From the NCBI GenBank assembly GCA_026419315.1, contig JANZZQ010000081.1, positions 1 to 5,546 of the forward strand: 5,546 bases of DNA, written 5' to 3'. A model generated the notes under the pieces. The model was not told the DNA's origin. It saw only the letters and a list, made by a program, of their open reading frames with translations, and made no database searches. How positions within the stretch are numbered: the first letter of the stretch is position 1; every line of letters starts with the position of its first letter. Below, one piece after another: positions 1-5,546 of the stretch. The position numbers and the translations under genes were made by a program. The DNA is from Armatimonadota bacterium (lineage in GTDB: Bacteria; Armatimonadota; Fervidibacteria; Fervidibacterales; Fervidibacteraceae).

Positions 1-1
1 G

Positions 2-943
2 AGGGAGAGGATAACGAGAGCGAAAATCAGGTTAGCAACGCTCAACCGCGAGTATGCACGCGTTTCGCACCAACTGACGCAAACTCGTTCCCGAATCATG
101 AAACTTAGGGCAAAACTTTCACGGCACCGTTCGATCTTGGCTGAGCGGTTGCGTCAACTTTACAAGCACCCTCCCAGCGATTATGTCGCTTTCATTGCAG
201 ATGCTCGCGACATAGAAGATGCGGCTATCCGAACCTATGTCTTCCAACGGATAATCTCCTATGACGAGGAAGTGATCGAAACAACCCAACAAGCCAAAGA
301 GGAACTTGAAGCCCAAGAGGCTCAGTTGAGGCGCCAACAGCTGCGATTGGCGTCGTTGAGAAAAGCGATTGCGGAACAAACGAGAGAACTTCACGAAGCA
401 GAATCTGAACAAGCCCAATTGCTGAGACGAATTCAAACTGAGCGGGAAACTTACGAACGATGGTTGCAAGAGTGGGAGGAAGAGTCAAGGGCAATTGCCG
501 CTTTGTTGCGGCGACTTCAAAGCGCTCAAAGAAATCGTCCCCGCCCTATACCAGCATGGACAGGTCCATTCATCCGACCAGTTAGTGGTCCCATCGTTTC
601 GGGCTTCGGCTATCGGGTTCACCCGATTTTTCGCAGAGTCAAGTTCCACTACGGCGTTGATATTTCAGCACCCTCTGGGACGCCTATTCGTGCAGCGGCG
701 GACGGCGTTGTCGTTTTCGCGGGATGGAGGCGCGCCTACGGCAAAACCGTCATCGTTGACCACGGGAATGGGCTTGCCACGCTTTACGCCCACTGCTCTC
801 GCGTGTTGGTGAGCGAAGGTGAAGTGGTGAAACAGGGACAAGTCATAGCGTTGGTGGGAAGCACAGGTTTGTCAACAGGACCTCACTTGCATTTTGAGGT
901 TCGCCGTTATGGAGAACCAATCAATCCGCTGACAGTGCGTTAG
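2..943 (+). CDS. Coiled-coil M23 (LytM/EnvC-like) peptidoglycan endopeptidase, 5' end missing
   Basis: This is a zinc metallopeptidase expected to cut peptidoglycan cross-links outside the cytoplasmic membrane. The frame is open from base 2 without a stop, and the 32 codons before the first ATG (base 98) continue the same helical heptad pattern, so the true start and any signal peptide lie left of the window. Counting from base 2 there are 313 residues. About 8-172 form a charged coiled coil, interrupted near 'LYKHPPSDYV' as in EnvC/PcsB-type proteins. About 193-313 form the LytM domain (GFGYR at 201-205). All five family active-site residues are present: H216 and D220 (HYGVD), H264 (YAH), H295 and H297 (HLH). 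E. coli EnvC itself has a degenerate site and only activates amidases, so this protein is more likely an active hydrolase. The next gene, ctpA, is a common partner, and ftsEX often lies upstream in other genomes; that cannot be seen here. Confidence 0.93.
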   Translation, partial: RERITRAKIRLATLNREYARVSHQLTQTRSRIMKLRAKLSRHRSILAERLRQLYKHPPSDYVAFIADARDIEDAAIRTYVFQRIISYDEEVIETTQQAKEELEAQEAQLRRQQLRLASLRKAIAEQTRELHEAESEQAQLLRRIQTERETYERWLQEWEEESRAIAALLRRLQSAQRNRPRPIPAWTGPFIRPVSGPIVSGFGYRVHPIFRRVKFHYGVDISAPSGTPIRAAADGVVVFAGWRRAYGKTVIVDHGNGLATLYAHCSRVLVSEGEVVKQGQVIALVGSTGLSTGPHLHFEVRRYGEPINPLTVR

Positions 944-967
944 AATGAACACCAGCCATTTGAAAAT

Positions 968-972
968 GGAGG
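968..972 (+). promoter_or_regulatory. Shine-Dalgarno site for ctpA, decides the start at 981
   Basis: GGAGG is followed by an 8-base spacer and ATG at 981. The in-frame ATGs at 945 and 966 have no comparable purine-rich site at a usable distance. The site therefore favours 981 over the longer reading that begins one base after the M23 stop codon. Confidence 0.8.
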
Positions 973-980
973 CGAAACAT

Positions 981-2501
981 ATGGAGCAGCAACAAAGCAC
1001 AACATCGGTCCACCAAAGGGTTAGGGGTGTGTTTAGTCTCGCGTTAGCCTTGTTGGTCGTTTTGTCTTTTGCCGCTGGCTATCAAATAGGCAACCGAAGG
1101 AGCGAAGTTTCGCCATTTCAGGTTTCGCTAGGTCCGGGTTTGGTTCCATTAGCAAGAGAGCAACTATCAACAACGCAACCGACTCAACTCTCTTTGCGCC
1201 CTGTGGAACGCCTTGCGGAAGTTTACATTCGCCTGCAGCAATACTTCTATGCCCCAGATAAGCTTGAAGAAAACCAACTCACTTACGGGGCGATTAGTGG
1301 GTTGCTGCGGGCAACGGGCGACCAATATACCCGCTACTTGAAACCCGAGGACTTAGAACAGTTCACAACCCGCAGCCACGGGGAATATGAAGGAATTGGC
1401 GCCGAGTTGACAATTGCTGTTGACCCGACAACCGGGGAAGAAAGGTTAACGATAATGAGCGTATTCCCTGAGCAACCCGCAGACAAAGCAGGTTTACGAC
1501 CTTTGGACCGGATACTGAAGATTGACGGCAAGCCAACTGACAAGATGACCTTGGAACAAGCGGTTAGCTTGATTCGCGGTCCAAGGGGGACAACCGTGAC
1601 CTTGACGATTCAGCGGGACGGTATACCCGAACCTTTTGATGTCACTTTGACGAGGCAAAGGGTTCAAATCCCCGTGCTCCAGAAGAGGATGTTGGACGAC
1701 AAAGTGGGCTACATCAGGCTTTTGGAGTTCAATGAGAAGTCCGCACCAGAACTGAGCAAGGCGTTGGACGAACTGAAGAGCAAAGGAGCAAAAGCGTTGA
1801 TTCTGGACTTAAGAGGCAACCCAGGAGGGCTGTTAGATGCAGCGGTTGAAGTTGCAAGTTTGTTTATCCCGAAAGGTCCTATCGTGACTGTCAAAAGCAG
1901 GACCGAGGGTGAACAGGTTTTTGAGGCAATTCCGTCCCTGTATAAGGGTTGGGAAGGACCAATGGTTGTCCTGGTTGACAACCGTAGCGCTTCTGCGAGC
2001 GAGATTGTCGCCGGAGCATTGAGAGACCACAAAGTCGCTGAAGTTTTGGGTGAAAAGACCTTCGGGAAAGCTTCTGTTCAAACCGTCGTTAACCTTCGCG
2101 GTGGCGGAGCGTTGATTGTGACAACGGGCAGTTACCTCACCCCAAGCGGATACGATATCCACGCGAACAAAGGGTTGGTGCCGGACAAGAAGTTGGAACC
2201 CACTCCAGAAGAGCAACAACACAATTCCCAATTAGCGGGGATTTGGTTGGAACGAGGCAAGCAACACCTCCAAGCCAAGGAGTTGGAGGATGCGTTGATT
2301 TGCTTTGGACGAGCAAGGCAGTTAGACCGGACCAACAAGGAAGCGGCTAAGTTATATAACGAGACTGTAGCCCAATTGGTGGAGCAAGAGCGGAACCGGA
2401 CTAAAGATTTCCAACTTGAGCAAGTGCGTCGGATGTTACTCCAGAAACTTAGCCAGCAAAAAACAGTCCAGGCAAAAGCGAAGCCCCAAACCAAACCTTG
2501 A
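981..2501 (+). CDS. ctpA: Membrane-anchored C-terminal processing peptidase (S41A, CtpA/Prc family)
   Basis: This serine protease is expected to trim or degrade envelope proteins from their C-termini on the outer face of the cytoplasmic membrane. From the start at 981 it has 506 residues. A hydrophobic signal anchor spans about 16-36. A helical N-terminal region (about 75-132) precedes a PDZ domain (about 136-224, beginning GEYEGIGAEL). The S41 core (about 240-400) contains GYIRLLEF and LDLRGNPGG. The catalytic Ser-Lys pair is S338 in SASASE and K363 in FGKASVQ, with Q367 four residues on; the 25-residue Ser-Lys spacing is that of characterised CtpB and D1P enzymes. After the usual closing motif (GYDIHANKGLVPD) there is an extra tail of about 105 residues with one TPR-like repeat (about 416-453) and a charged Q/K-rich end. 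It starts 37 bases after the M23 gene, whose product is a plausible substrate or partner by family precedent. An alternative start at 945 would add 12 residues. Confidence 0.95.
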   Translation: MEQQQSTTSVHQRVRGVFSLALALLVVLSFAAGYQIGNRRSEVSPFQVSLGPGLVPLAREQLSTTQPTQLSLRPVERLAEVYIRLQQYFYAPDKLEENQLTYGAISGLLRATGDQYTRYLKPEDLEQFTTRSHGEYEGIGAELTIAVDPTTGEERLTIMSVFPEQPADKAGLRPLDRILKIDGKPTDKMTLEQAVSLIRGPRGTTVTLTIQRDGIPEPFDVTLTRQRVQIPVLQKRMLDDKVGYIRLLEFNEKSAPELSKALDELKSKGAKALILDLRGNPGGLLDAAVEVASLFIPKGPIVTVKSRTEGEQVFEAIPSLYKGWEGPMVVLVDNRSASASEIVAGALRDHKVAEVLGEKTFGKASVQTVVNLRGGGALIVTTGSYLTPSGYDIHANKGLVPDKKLEPTPEEQQHNSQLAGIWLERGKQHLQAKELEDALICFGRARQLDRTNKEAAKLYNETVAQLVEQERNRTKDFQLEQVRRMLLQKLSQQKTVQAKAKPQTKP

Positions 2502-2503
2502 AA

Positions 2504-2546
2504 TTTTCCCGCACCGGAAACAGCCGTTCCACAGTCCTTTAACTGT
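2504..2546 (+). other. Two small inverted repeats in the ctpA to LysM-G5 gap
   Basis: The 62-base gap holds TTTCC (2505-2509) facing GGAAA (2516-2520), and ACAGT (2531-2535) facing ACTGT (2542-2546), each a 5-bp perfect arm pair around a 6-base loop. Neither is followed by a T run, so they do not look like intrinsic terminators. They could be an RNA processing or attenuation structure, or chance. I see no convincing -35/-10 pair in this gap. Confidence 0.25.
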
Positions 2547-2548
2547 CA

Positions 2549-2555
2549 AGAGGTG
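2549..2555 (+). promoter_or_regulatory. Shine-Dalgarno site for the LysM-G5 gene
   Basis: AGAGGTG sits 8 bases before ATG 2564. It supports that start over the internal ATG at 2579, whose purine-rich stretch lies too close to it. Confidence 0.65.
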
Positions 2556-2563
2556 CTGCTAAA

Positions 2564-3529
2564 ATGCTTCGGGCGAGGATGAGTTGGGGTGAGCGGGTTT
2601 TCTATTGGGTTGTGATTTTGGGGCTACTGTTTGCTTTATTGGTTTTCCGGAAGACAACGCTGCCGGTCGCCGTTTTCGTTGATGGCAAACCGGTGGCTTG
2701 GTTAAGCAACTCAAGGTTAGCACAACAAGCCATACAGTTGGCAAGAGAAAAGATGCGAAAACTTCACGGGCAAGAAGTTGATTTTACGGAAACGGTTGAT
2801 ACAGGCAACTTGCCTTTGCCTTCAGGTAGAAATTTGTCAAGCCCTGCTGAAGCAGCAGAATCATTGCTCGCAGTTGTCTCACCGGCACAAAGGGCTTGGG
2901 TTATCAAAGTTGCGGACCAAACCGTAGCGGCATTGAGTAGAAAGGAAGAGGCGGAACAGGCGCTGGAGTTGGTCAAAGCTCATTTTACCCCCCACAATGT
3001 CACACTCGTCAAACCTCCACGGTTTAAGGAAAAGGTGGTTGTTCAAAGGGGAAAAGTCGCTGTTGGTGAGGTTGTCGCTGATGCCGAAACCGCTGCCCAG
3101 AAACTCATAAGTGGTCTTGAACCACCACAGTATCACATTGTCAAACCCGGGGAGATAGCCATCCGCATTGCCCGCAAGTATGGGCTGACACTTGACGAAT
3201 TGAAACAACTCAACCCGGACAAAAACCTTGACAGGTTGAAAGTCGGGGATAGGTTACTCATCAAGCGAGGGAAGCCTGTGGTGACGGTCATCTGCATCTA
3301 TCAAGTTGTCAGGCAAGAGCCTGTGCCGTTCAAAGTGGAGAGGCGTTTCGCCCCGAGCCTTCCCGGCGGTGCACTCGTCACAAAACAGCGAGGTAGGAAG
3401 GGTTTGAAAGAGGTCGTATATGAGGTCGTCGCAGAAAACGGGCTGGAAGTGCACCGGAAAGTGGTGAGGGAAAAGATTTTGAGGGAACCGGTCAACGAAG
3501 TGATTTTGGTTGGAGGGGGATTGCACTGA
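2564..3529 (+). CDS. Membrane-anchored LysM and G5 domain protein
   Basis: This is probably a peptidoglycan-binding envelope protein with no visible enzyme domain. It has 321 residues. A transmembrane anchor spans about 12-28, just after the positively charged N-terminus. Two related modules follow, about 34-107 and 112-187, each opening with a 'V.V..DGK/Q.VA.LS' type strand and then an Ala-rich helix (AQQAIQLAREKM; AEQALELVKAHF). A LysM domain covers about 190-234 (YHIVKPGE...IARKYGLTLDEL..LNP...L.VGDRLLIK), and a G5 domain about 238-316 (QEPVPFKVERR, then KEVVYEVVAENG, ending EPVNEVILVG). In Firmicutes this order (repeated N-terminal modules, LysM, G5) is usually followed by an M23 peptidase domain; here the protein ends five residues after VILVG. 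The M23 activity in this cluster is encoded two genes upstream. The stop overlaps the next ATG (TGATG), implying coupled translation. No specific function is assigned. Confidence 0.88.
   Translation: MLRARMSWGERVFYWVVILGLLFALLVFRKTTLPVAVFVDGKPVAWLSNSRLAQQAIQLAREKMRKLHGQEVDFTETVDTGNLPLPSGRNLSSPAEAAESLLAVVSPAQRAWVIKVADQTVAALSRKEEAEQALELVKAHFTPHNVTLVKPPRFKEKVVVQRGKVAVGEVVADAETAAQKLISGLEPPQYHIVKPGEIAIRIARKYGLTLDELKQLNPDKNLDRLKVGDRLLIKRGKPVVTVICIYQVVRQEPVPFKVERRFAPSLPGGALVTKQRGRKGLKEVVYEVVAENGLEVHRKVVREKILREPVNEVILVGGGLH
3512..3519 (+). promoter_or_regulatory. Shine-Dalgarno-like site for the DUF1015 gene
   Basis: GGAGGGGG lies inside the last codons of the LysM-G5 gene, 9 to 12 bases before ATG 3529 depending on the register used. 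It supports that start over the in-frame ATG at 3547, which has no such site. The overlapping TGATG means ribosomes ending on the upstream gene could also restart here. Confidence 0.5.
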
Positions 3530-4830
3530 TGGCAAATAACCAACTCATGTCAAAGCCCTTTCAACCCATTATTTACAACCCTGACTTGGGCGATTTGAGC
3601 CTTCTACTTGCTCCCCCTTACGATGTCATCGACGAAAAACAGTGCGAGCAGCTCTTGTCGCGGCATCCATACAATGCAGTCAGGCTAATTTTGCCGCCTT
3701 CCCTTCACCCCGACGACCCATCGCGTTACCACAAGGCTGCCGCCTTGTGGCAACAATGGCTAAGCGAACGAGTGTTGATTGAGATAAGTGAGCCATCCGT
3801 TTTCGTTTTGTCACAACGGTTCTCTCTGAACGGGAGTTTGAAAGAACACTTGATGCTGCTGACAACCATACCACTATCCGATTTTGAGTCTGGTCTGGTC
3901 AAGCCTCACGAACACACTATGCCGAAGCCGAAAAGCGACAGGCTTAACTTGGTTCGCTTGACAGGTGCGGAGTTTGGTCAAGTTCACGGGTTGTTGAGTG
4001 ACGAGAAAGGCGAGTGGAGCAAATTGCTTCAAACTGTTGTGACCGAACCGGTGTGGTTGAAAGGAAGCTTGGACGGGGTTGAGAATCTGGTCTGGCGTGT
4101 CACGGACCGAGGGTTCAATGAGGAAGTTAACCGATTTTTGTCCTCTCAGTGGCTTGTTATCGCCGATGGACATCACCGCTACGAAACAGCGCTGGCTTTC
4201 CGCGAGGAAATTCCCGAAGCCAAATTGAACCCAGACCATCCAGCCAATTTCATCGGCATCGTGCTCGCCGATTACCAACACAACGCGACGGTGTTGCCAA
4301 CTCACCGGCTTCTGCTATTTCACAAACCCGAGAGCGCTGAACGATTTCTTCAGGAAATTCGACGCCTACTTTGCACCAATGCAGTTGAATGGGACGGAAC
4401 TGACGAGCGATTGCGGCAATTGTTTGCGAACTTGGACGGAATCCCGTTTTTGCTCGTCGCGCAAGAGCGAATTTGGTTCTTGACCGTGAGAGGAACAGAA
4501 AGCAGCATCCTCCGACCCTTAGAGCAACTACCGCAGCCCCTGAGACTGGTTGACACCGCCGTGCTCCATCAGGCGATTTTGCCTGTCGTTCTCGCTGCGG
4601 CTGGAGTTAGGCCCGAAGACTTGACAATTGATTACACTCACGATGCTCAAGTCGCACACCAGTTTGCCCAACGAAGCGGCAATGTTGCGATTTTGCTTCG
4701 CCCGATCCCCCTTGAGTTGGTTCGCAAAGTTGCTGAGCAAGGCTACCGTTTGCCGCCGAAAACGACCTACTTCGTCCCCAAGATTCCTTCCGGTTTGGTG
4801 ATGCGCAAAATTCTTAACCGCCAGATTTAG
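3529..4830 (+). CDS. DUF1015 family protein (COG4198 type, possible free-serine kinase relative)
   Basis: This is a full-length soluble protein of 433 residues, with no signal peptide or membrane segment. Family signatures are visible in order: APPYDVI (28-34), NAVRLILP about 20 residues on, HEHTMPKPKSDRL (127-139), ADGHHRYETAL (212-222), and near the C-terminus a Thr-Tyr-Phe-Pro-Lys block (LPPKTTYFVPK) before GLVM. The conserved Asp-Gly-His-His-Arg-Tyr cluster suggests a phosphoryl-transfer or nucleotide-handling site, but that is inference. The family is often called SerK-like, and from memory its genes often sit beside serA and serC in clostridia, hinting at serine phosphorylation; I cannot confirm that activity here. 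The gene overlaps the LysM-G5 stop codon by one base and is 38 bases ahead of hisI, so it is probably cotranscribed with both. A role tied to amino-acid metabolism fits hisI better than it fits the envelope genes. Confidence 0.9.
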   Translation: MANNQLMSKPFQPIIYNPDLGDLSLLLAPPYDVIDEKQCEQLLSRHPYNAVRLILPPSLHPDDPSRYHKAAALWQQWLSERVLIEISEPSVFVLSQRFSLNGSLKEHLMLLTTIPLSDFESGLVKPHEHTMPKPKSDRLNLVRLTGAEFGQVHGLLSDEKGEWSKLLQTVVTEPVWLKGSLDGVENLVWRVTDRGFNEEVNRFLSSQWLVIADGHHRYETALAFREEIPEAKLNPDHPANFIGIVLADYQHNATVLPTHRLLLFHKPESAERFLQEIRRLLCTNAVEWDGTDERLRQLFANLDGIPFLLVAQERIWFLTVRGTESSILRPLEQLPQPLRLVDTAVLHQAILPVVLAAAGVRPEDLTIDYTHDAQVAHQFAQRSGNVAILLRPIPLELVRKVAEQGYRLPPKTTYFVPKIPSGLVMRKILNRQI

Positions 4831-4853
4831 CGAAATCCCATCAACGCCGGCTC

Positions 4854-4861
4854 AAAGGAGG
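4854..4861 (+). promoter_or_regulatory. Strong Shine-Dalgarno site for hisI
   Basis: AAAGGAGG is a near-perfect match to the 16S rRNA tail, with a 7-base spacer (TTTAAAG) before ATG 4869. It is the strongest ribosome binding site in the window and fixes the hisI start. Confidence 0.85.
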
Positions 4862-4868
4862 TTTAAAG

Positions 4869-5276
4869 ATGCCAGAACCGAAGTTTCTTGACGAACTCAA
4901 ATTTGACGCAAATGGGCTCATCCCCGTCGTCATCCAGGATGCCGACACGGGCGAGGTTCTGACGGTTGCTTACATGAACCGCGACGCTGTTCGGCTGACC
5001 TTTGAGACAGGAAAAACTTGGTTTTGGCGACGCCGCCATCAAAGGCTGATGATGAAGGGCGAGCACTCAGGGCGAGTCCAGCTTGTCCGCGAGATTTTGG
5101 TTGACTGCGACGCTGACGCTTTGGTCGTTAAAGTTGAGCAAGTTGGCGGCGCCGCTTGCCATGAAGGCTACCCCAGCTGCTTCTTCCGAAAAGTCACACA
5201 AGACGGCAAGTTGGAGGTTTTCCAAGAACGAGTTTTTGACCCCAACGAAGTCTACGGCGAAAGGGGCAAAGGGTAA
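4869..5276 (+). CDS. hisI: Phosphoribosyl-AMP cyclohydrolase
   Basis: HisI opens the adenine ring of phosphoribosyl-AMP to give ProFAR, the third step of histidine synthesis, as a cytoplasmic zinc- and magnesium-dependent dimer. The 135-residue protein has the normal length of the monofunctional enzyme and carries no HisE (pyrophosphohydrolase) fusion. Signatures seen are GLIPVVIQDADTGEVLTVAYMN (from residue 16), the TG..WFWRRR and KGEHSG segment, the metal motif D79-C80-D81-A-D83, and C97-H-E-G-Y-P-S-C104 followed by FFR. By family precedent D79, D81 and D83 bind magnesium while C80, C97 and C104 bind zinc; all are present, so the enzyme should be active. It is the last gene before the terminator. 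No other his gene is in the window, so the pathway is at least partly dispersed in this genome unless his genes lie outside the window. Confidence 0.97.
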   Translation: MPEPKFLDELKFDANGLIPVVIQDADTGEVLTVAYMNRDAVRLTFETGKTWFWRRRHQRLMMKGEHSGRVQLVREILVDCDADALVVKVEQVGGAACHEGYPSCFFRKVTQDGKLEVFQERVFDPNEVYGERGKG

Positions 5277-5329
5277 GGAGGGTAAAGCGGCTGTATCTGA
5301 AGGAGCAACGGCGGAGGCTATAAGGTTTC

Positions 5330-5376
5330 AAGTGCGGGGTGCGCATTCATTGACTTGCGTTACACCCCGCACTTTT
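5330..5376 (+). terminator. Rho-independent terminator after hisI
   Basis: AAGTGCGGGGTG (5330-5341) pairs perfectly over 12 bp with CACCCCGCACTT (5363-5374), and TTTTCT follows from 5373. Inside the loop CGCA (5342-5345) can also pair with TGCG (5356-5359), leaving a TTA bulge and a 10-base apical loop. It lies 53 bases past the hisI stop. On the opposite strand the hairpin is followed by only TT and then GAAACC, so it looks mainly plus-directed, though it may also slow transcription arriving from the minus-strand gene. Confidence 0.92.
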
Positions 5377-5453
5377 CTCGGTCTCCTGTTCGGGAATCAC
5401 TGAGCGCCACTTGCGAAGAAGTCCCAACAGCGCTGACCTTTTCAAAACGCTCC

Positions 5454-5546
5454 CTAAAGTTTCCCAACCGCTTGCAAAGCCTTCTTGATGGCTTCAACTT
5501 CGGCGTCGGTGCACGGGACAAGGGGCAAGCGGGGTGCACCAACATT
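5454..5546 (-). CDS. dapA: C-terminal end of a DapA-family aldolase (4-hydroxy-tetrahydrodipicolinate synthase), partial
   Basis: Only the last 30 codons and a TAG stop are in the window; the rest lies to the right. The visible residues run NVGAPRLPLVP and then an acidic-to-basic helix ending ALQAVGKL. A G.PRLPLVPL-type segment followed by a short helix and stop is the usual C-terminus of the DHDPS/NAL aldolase family. DapA condenses pyruvate with aspartate semialdehyde on the way to diaminopimelate and lysine. The catalytic lysine is not visible, so related members such as N-acetylneuraminate lyase or KDG aldolase cannot be excluded. The gene converges on hisI with 177 bases between the stops. 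I see no strong terminator of its own before the shared hairpin at 5330-5376. Confidence 0.65.
   Translation of the reverse strand, partial: NVGAPRLPLVPCTDAEVEAIKKALQAVGKL

Noticed and set aside
495..812. Plus-strand frame of 105 codons inside the M23 gene
   Set aside because: It is out of frame with the LytM catalytic domain, has no Shine-Dalgarno site and encodes no known domain.
1833..2231. Minus-strand open frame of 132 codons opposite ctpA
   Set aside because: It lies wholly opposite the catalytic core of a clearly real S41 gene, and its product has no recognisable motif or plausible composition.
2498..2530. Possible promoter beginning TTGAAA after the ctpA stop
   Set aside because: No -10-like hexamer follows at 16 to 18 bases, so genes 3 to 5 are better explained as part of the upstream transcript.
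3874..4305. Minus-strand open frame of 143 codons opposite the DUF1015 gene
   Set aside because: It overlaps the most conserved DUF1015 motifs on the other strand and encodes nothing recognisable; it is a codon-bias shadow.
5275..5345. Purine-rich AAGGAGGG and GGAGG sites after hisI that could start a small gene
   Set aside because: No ATG, GTG or TTG stands at a proper distance, and the terminator hairpin follows at once.
5083..5403. Plus-strand frame of 106 codons running from hisI through the terminator
   Set aside because: It starts inside hisI in another frame and reads through the 12-bp terminator hairpin, with no family resemblance.
5360..5545. Minus-strand frame of 61 codons at the right edge
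   Set aside because: The neighbouring frame on the same strand gives the DapA-family C-terminus with a stop at 5454, which is the better explanation.
1..5546. Defence system, CRISPR array, insertion sequence, tRNA or riboswitch
   Set aside because: Almost all of the window is occupied by recognisable coding sequence; I saw no direct-repeat arrays, transposase motifs, tRNA-like cloverleaf or long structured leader.

Overview
The window holds five genes in a row on the plus strand, then a strong intrinsic terminator, then the tail of a convergent minus-strand gene at the right edge. It reads as ordinary, densely packed bacterial chromosome with roughly balanced base composition by eye. I see no mobile elements, RNA genes or CRISPR arrays. 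No gene fixes the taxon. The coiled-coil M23 plus S41 pair is widespread. The LysM-G5 protein resembles wall proteins best known from Firmicutes, and such mixtures also occur in deep-branching phyla such as Armatimonadota. Any placement is a guess.

Layout: (1) bases 2-943, the 3' part of a coiled-coil M23 (LytM) peptidoglycan hydrolase of the EnvC/PcsB type, open at the left edge; (2) 981-2501, a membrane-anchored C-terminal processing peptidase (CtpA, S41) with a PDZ domain and a C-terminal TPR-like extension; (3) 2564-3529, a membrane-anchored protein with two related N-terminal modules, a LysM and a G5 domain; (4) 3529-4830, a DUF1015 protein whose start overlaps the previous stop; (5) 4869-5276, hisI, the monofunctional phosphoribosyl-AMP cyclohydrolase. 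A 12-bp GC-rich hairpin with a T run (5330-5376) closes the array. On the minus strand, 5454-5546 encodes the last 30 residues of a DapA-family aldolase.

The short gaps (37, 62, -1 and 38 bases), the clear Shine-Dalgarno sites and the single terminator suggest one transcription unit. The first three products form an envelope module: a wall hydrolase, a periplasmic protease that could process such hydrolases, and a wall-binding protein. The last two are cytoplasmic, one in histidine synthesis and one of unclear role (the family has been linked to serine metabolism). I found no convincing new biological system. The points most worth a second look are the LysM-G5 protein that lacks the usual M23 domain, the TPR-like tail on CtpA, the DUF1015 gene translationally coupled to an envelope gene, and two start-site corrections.
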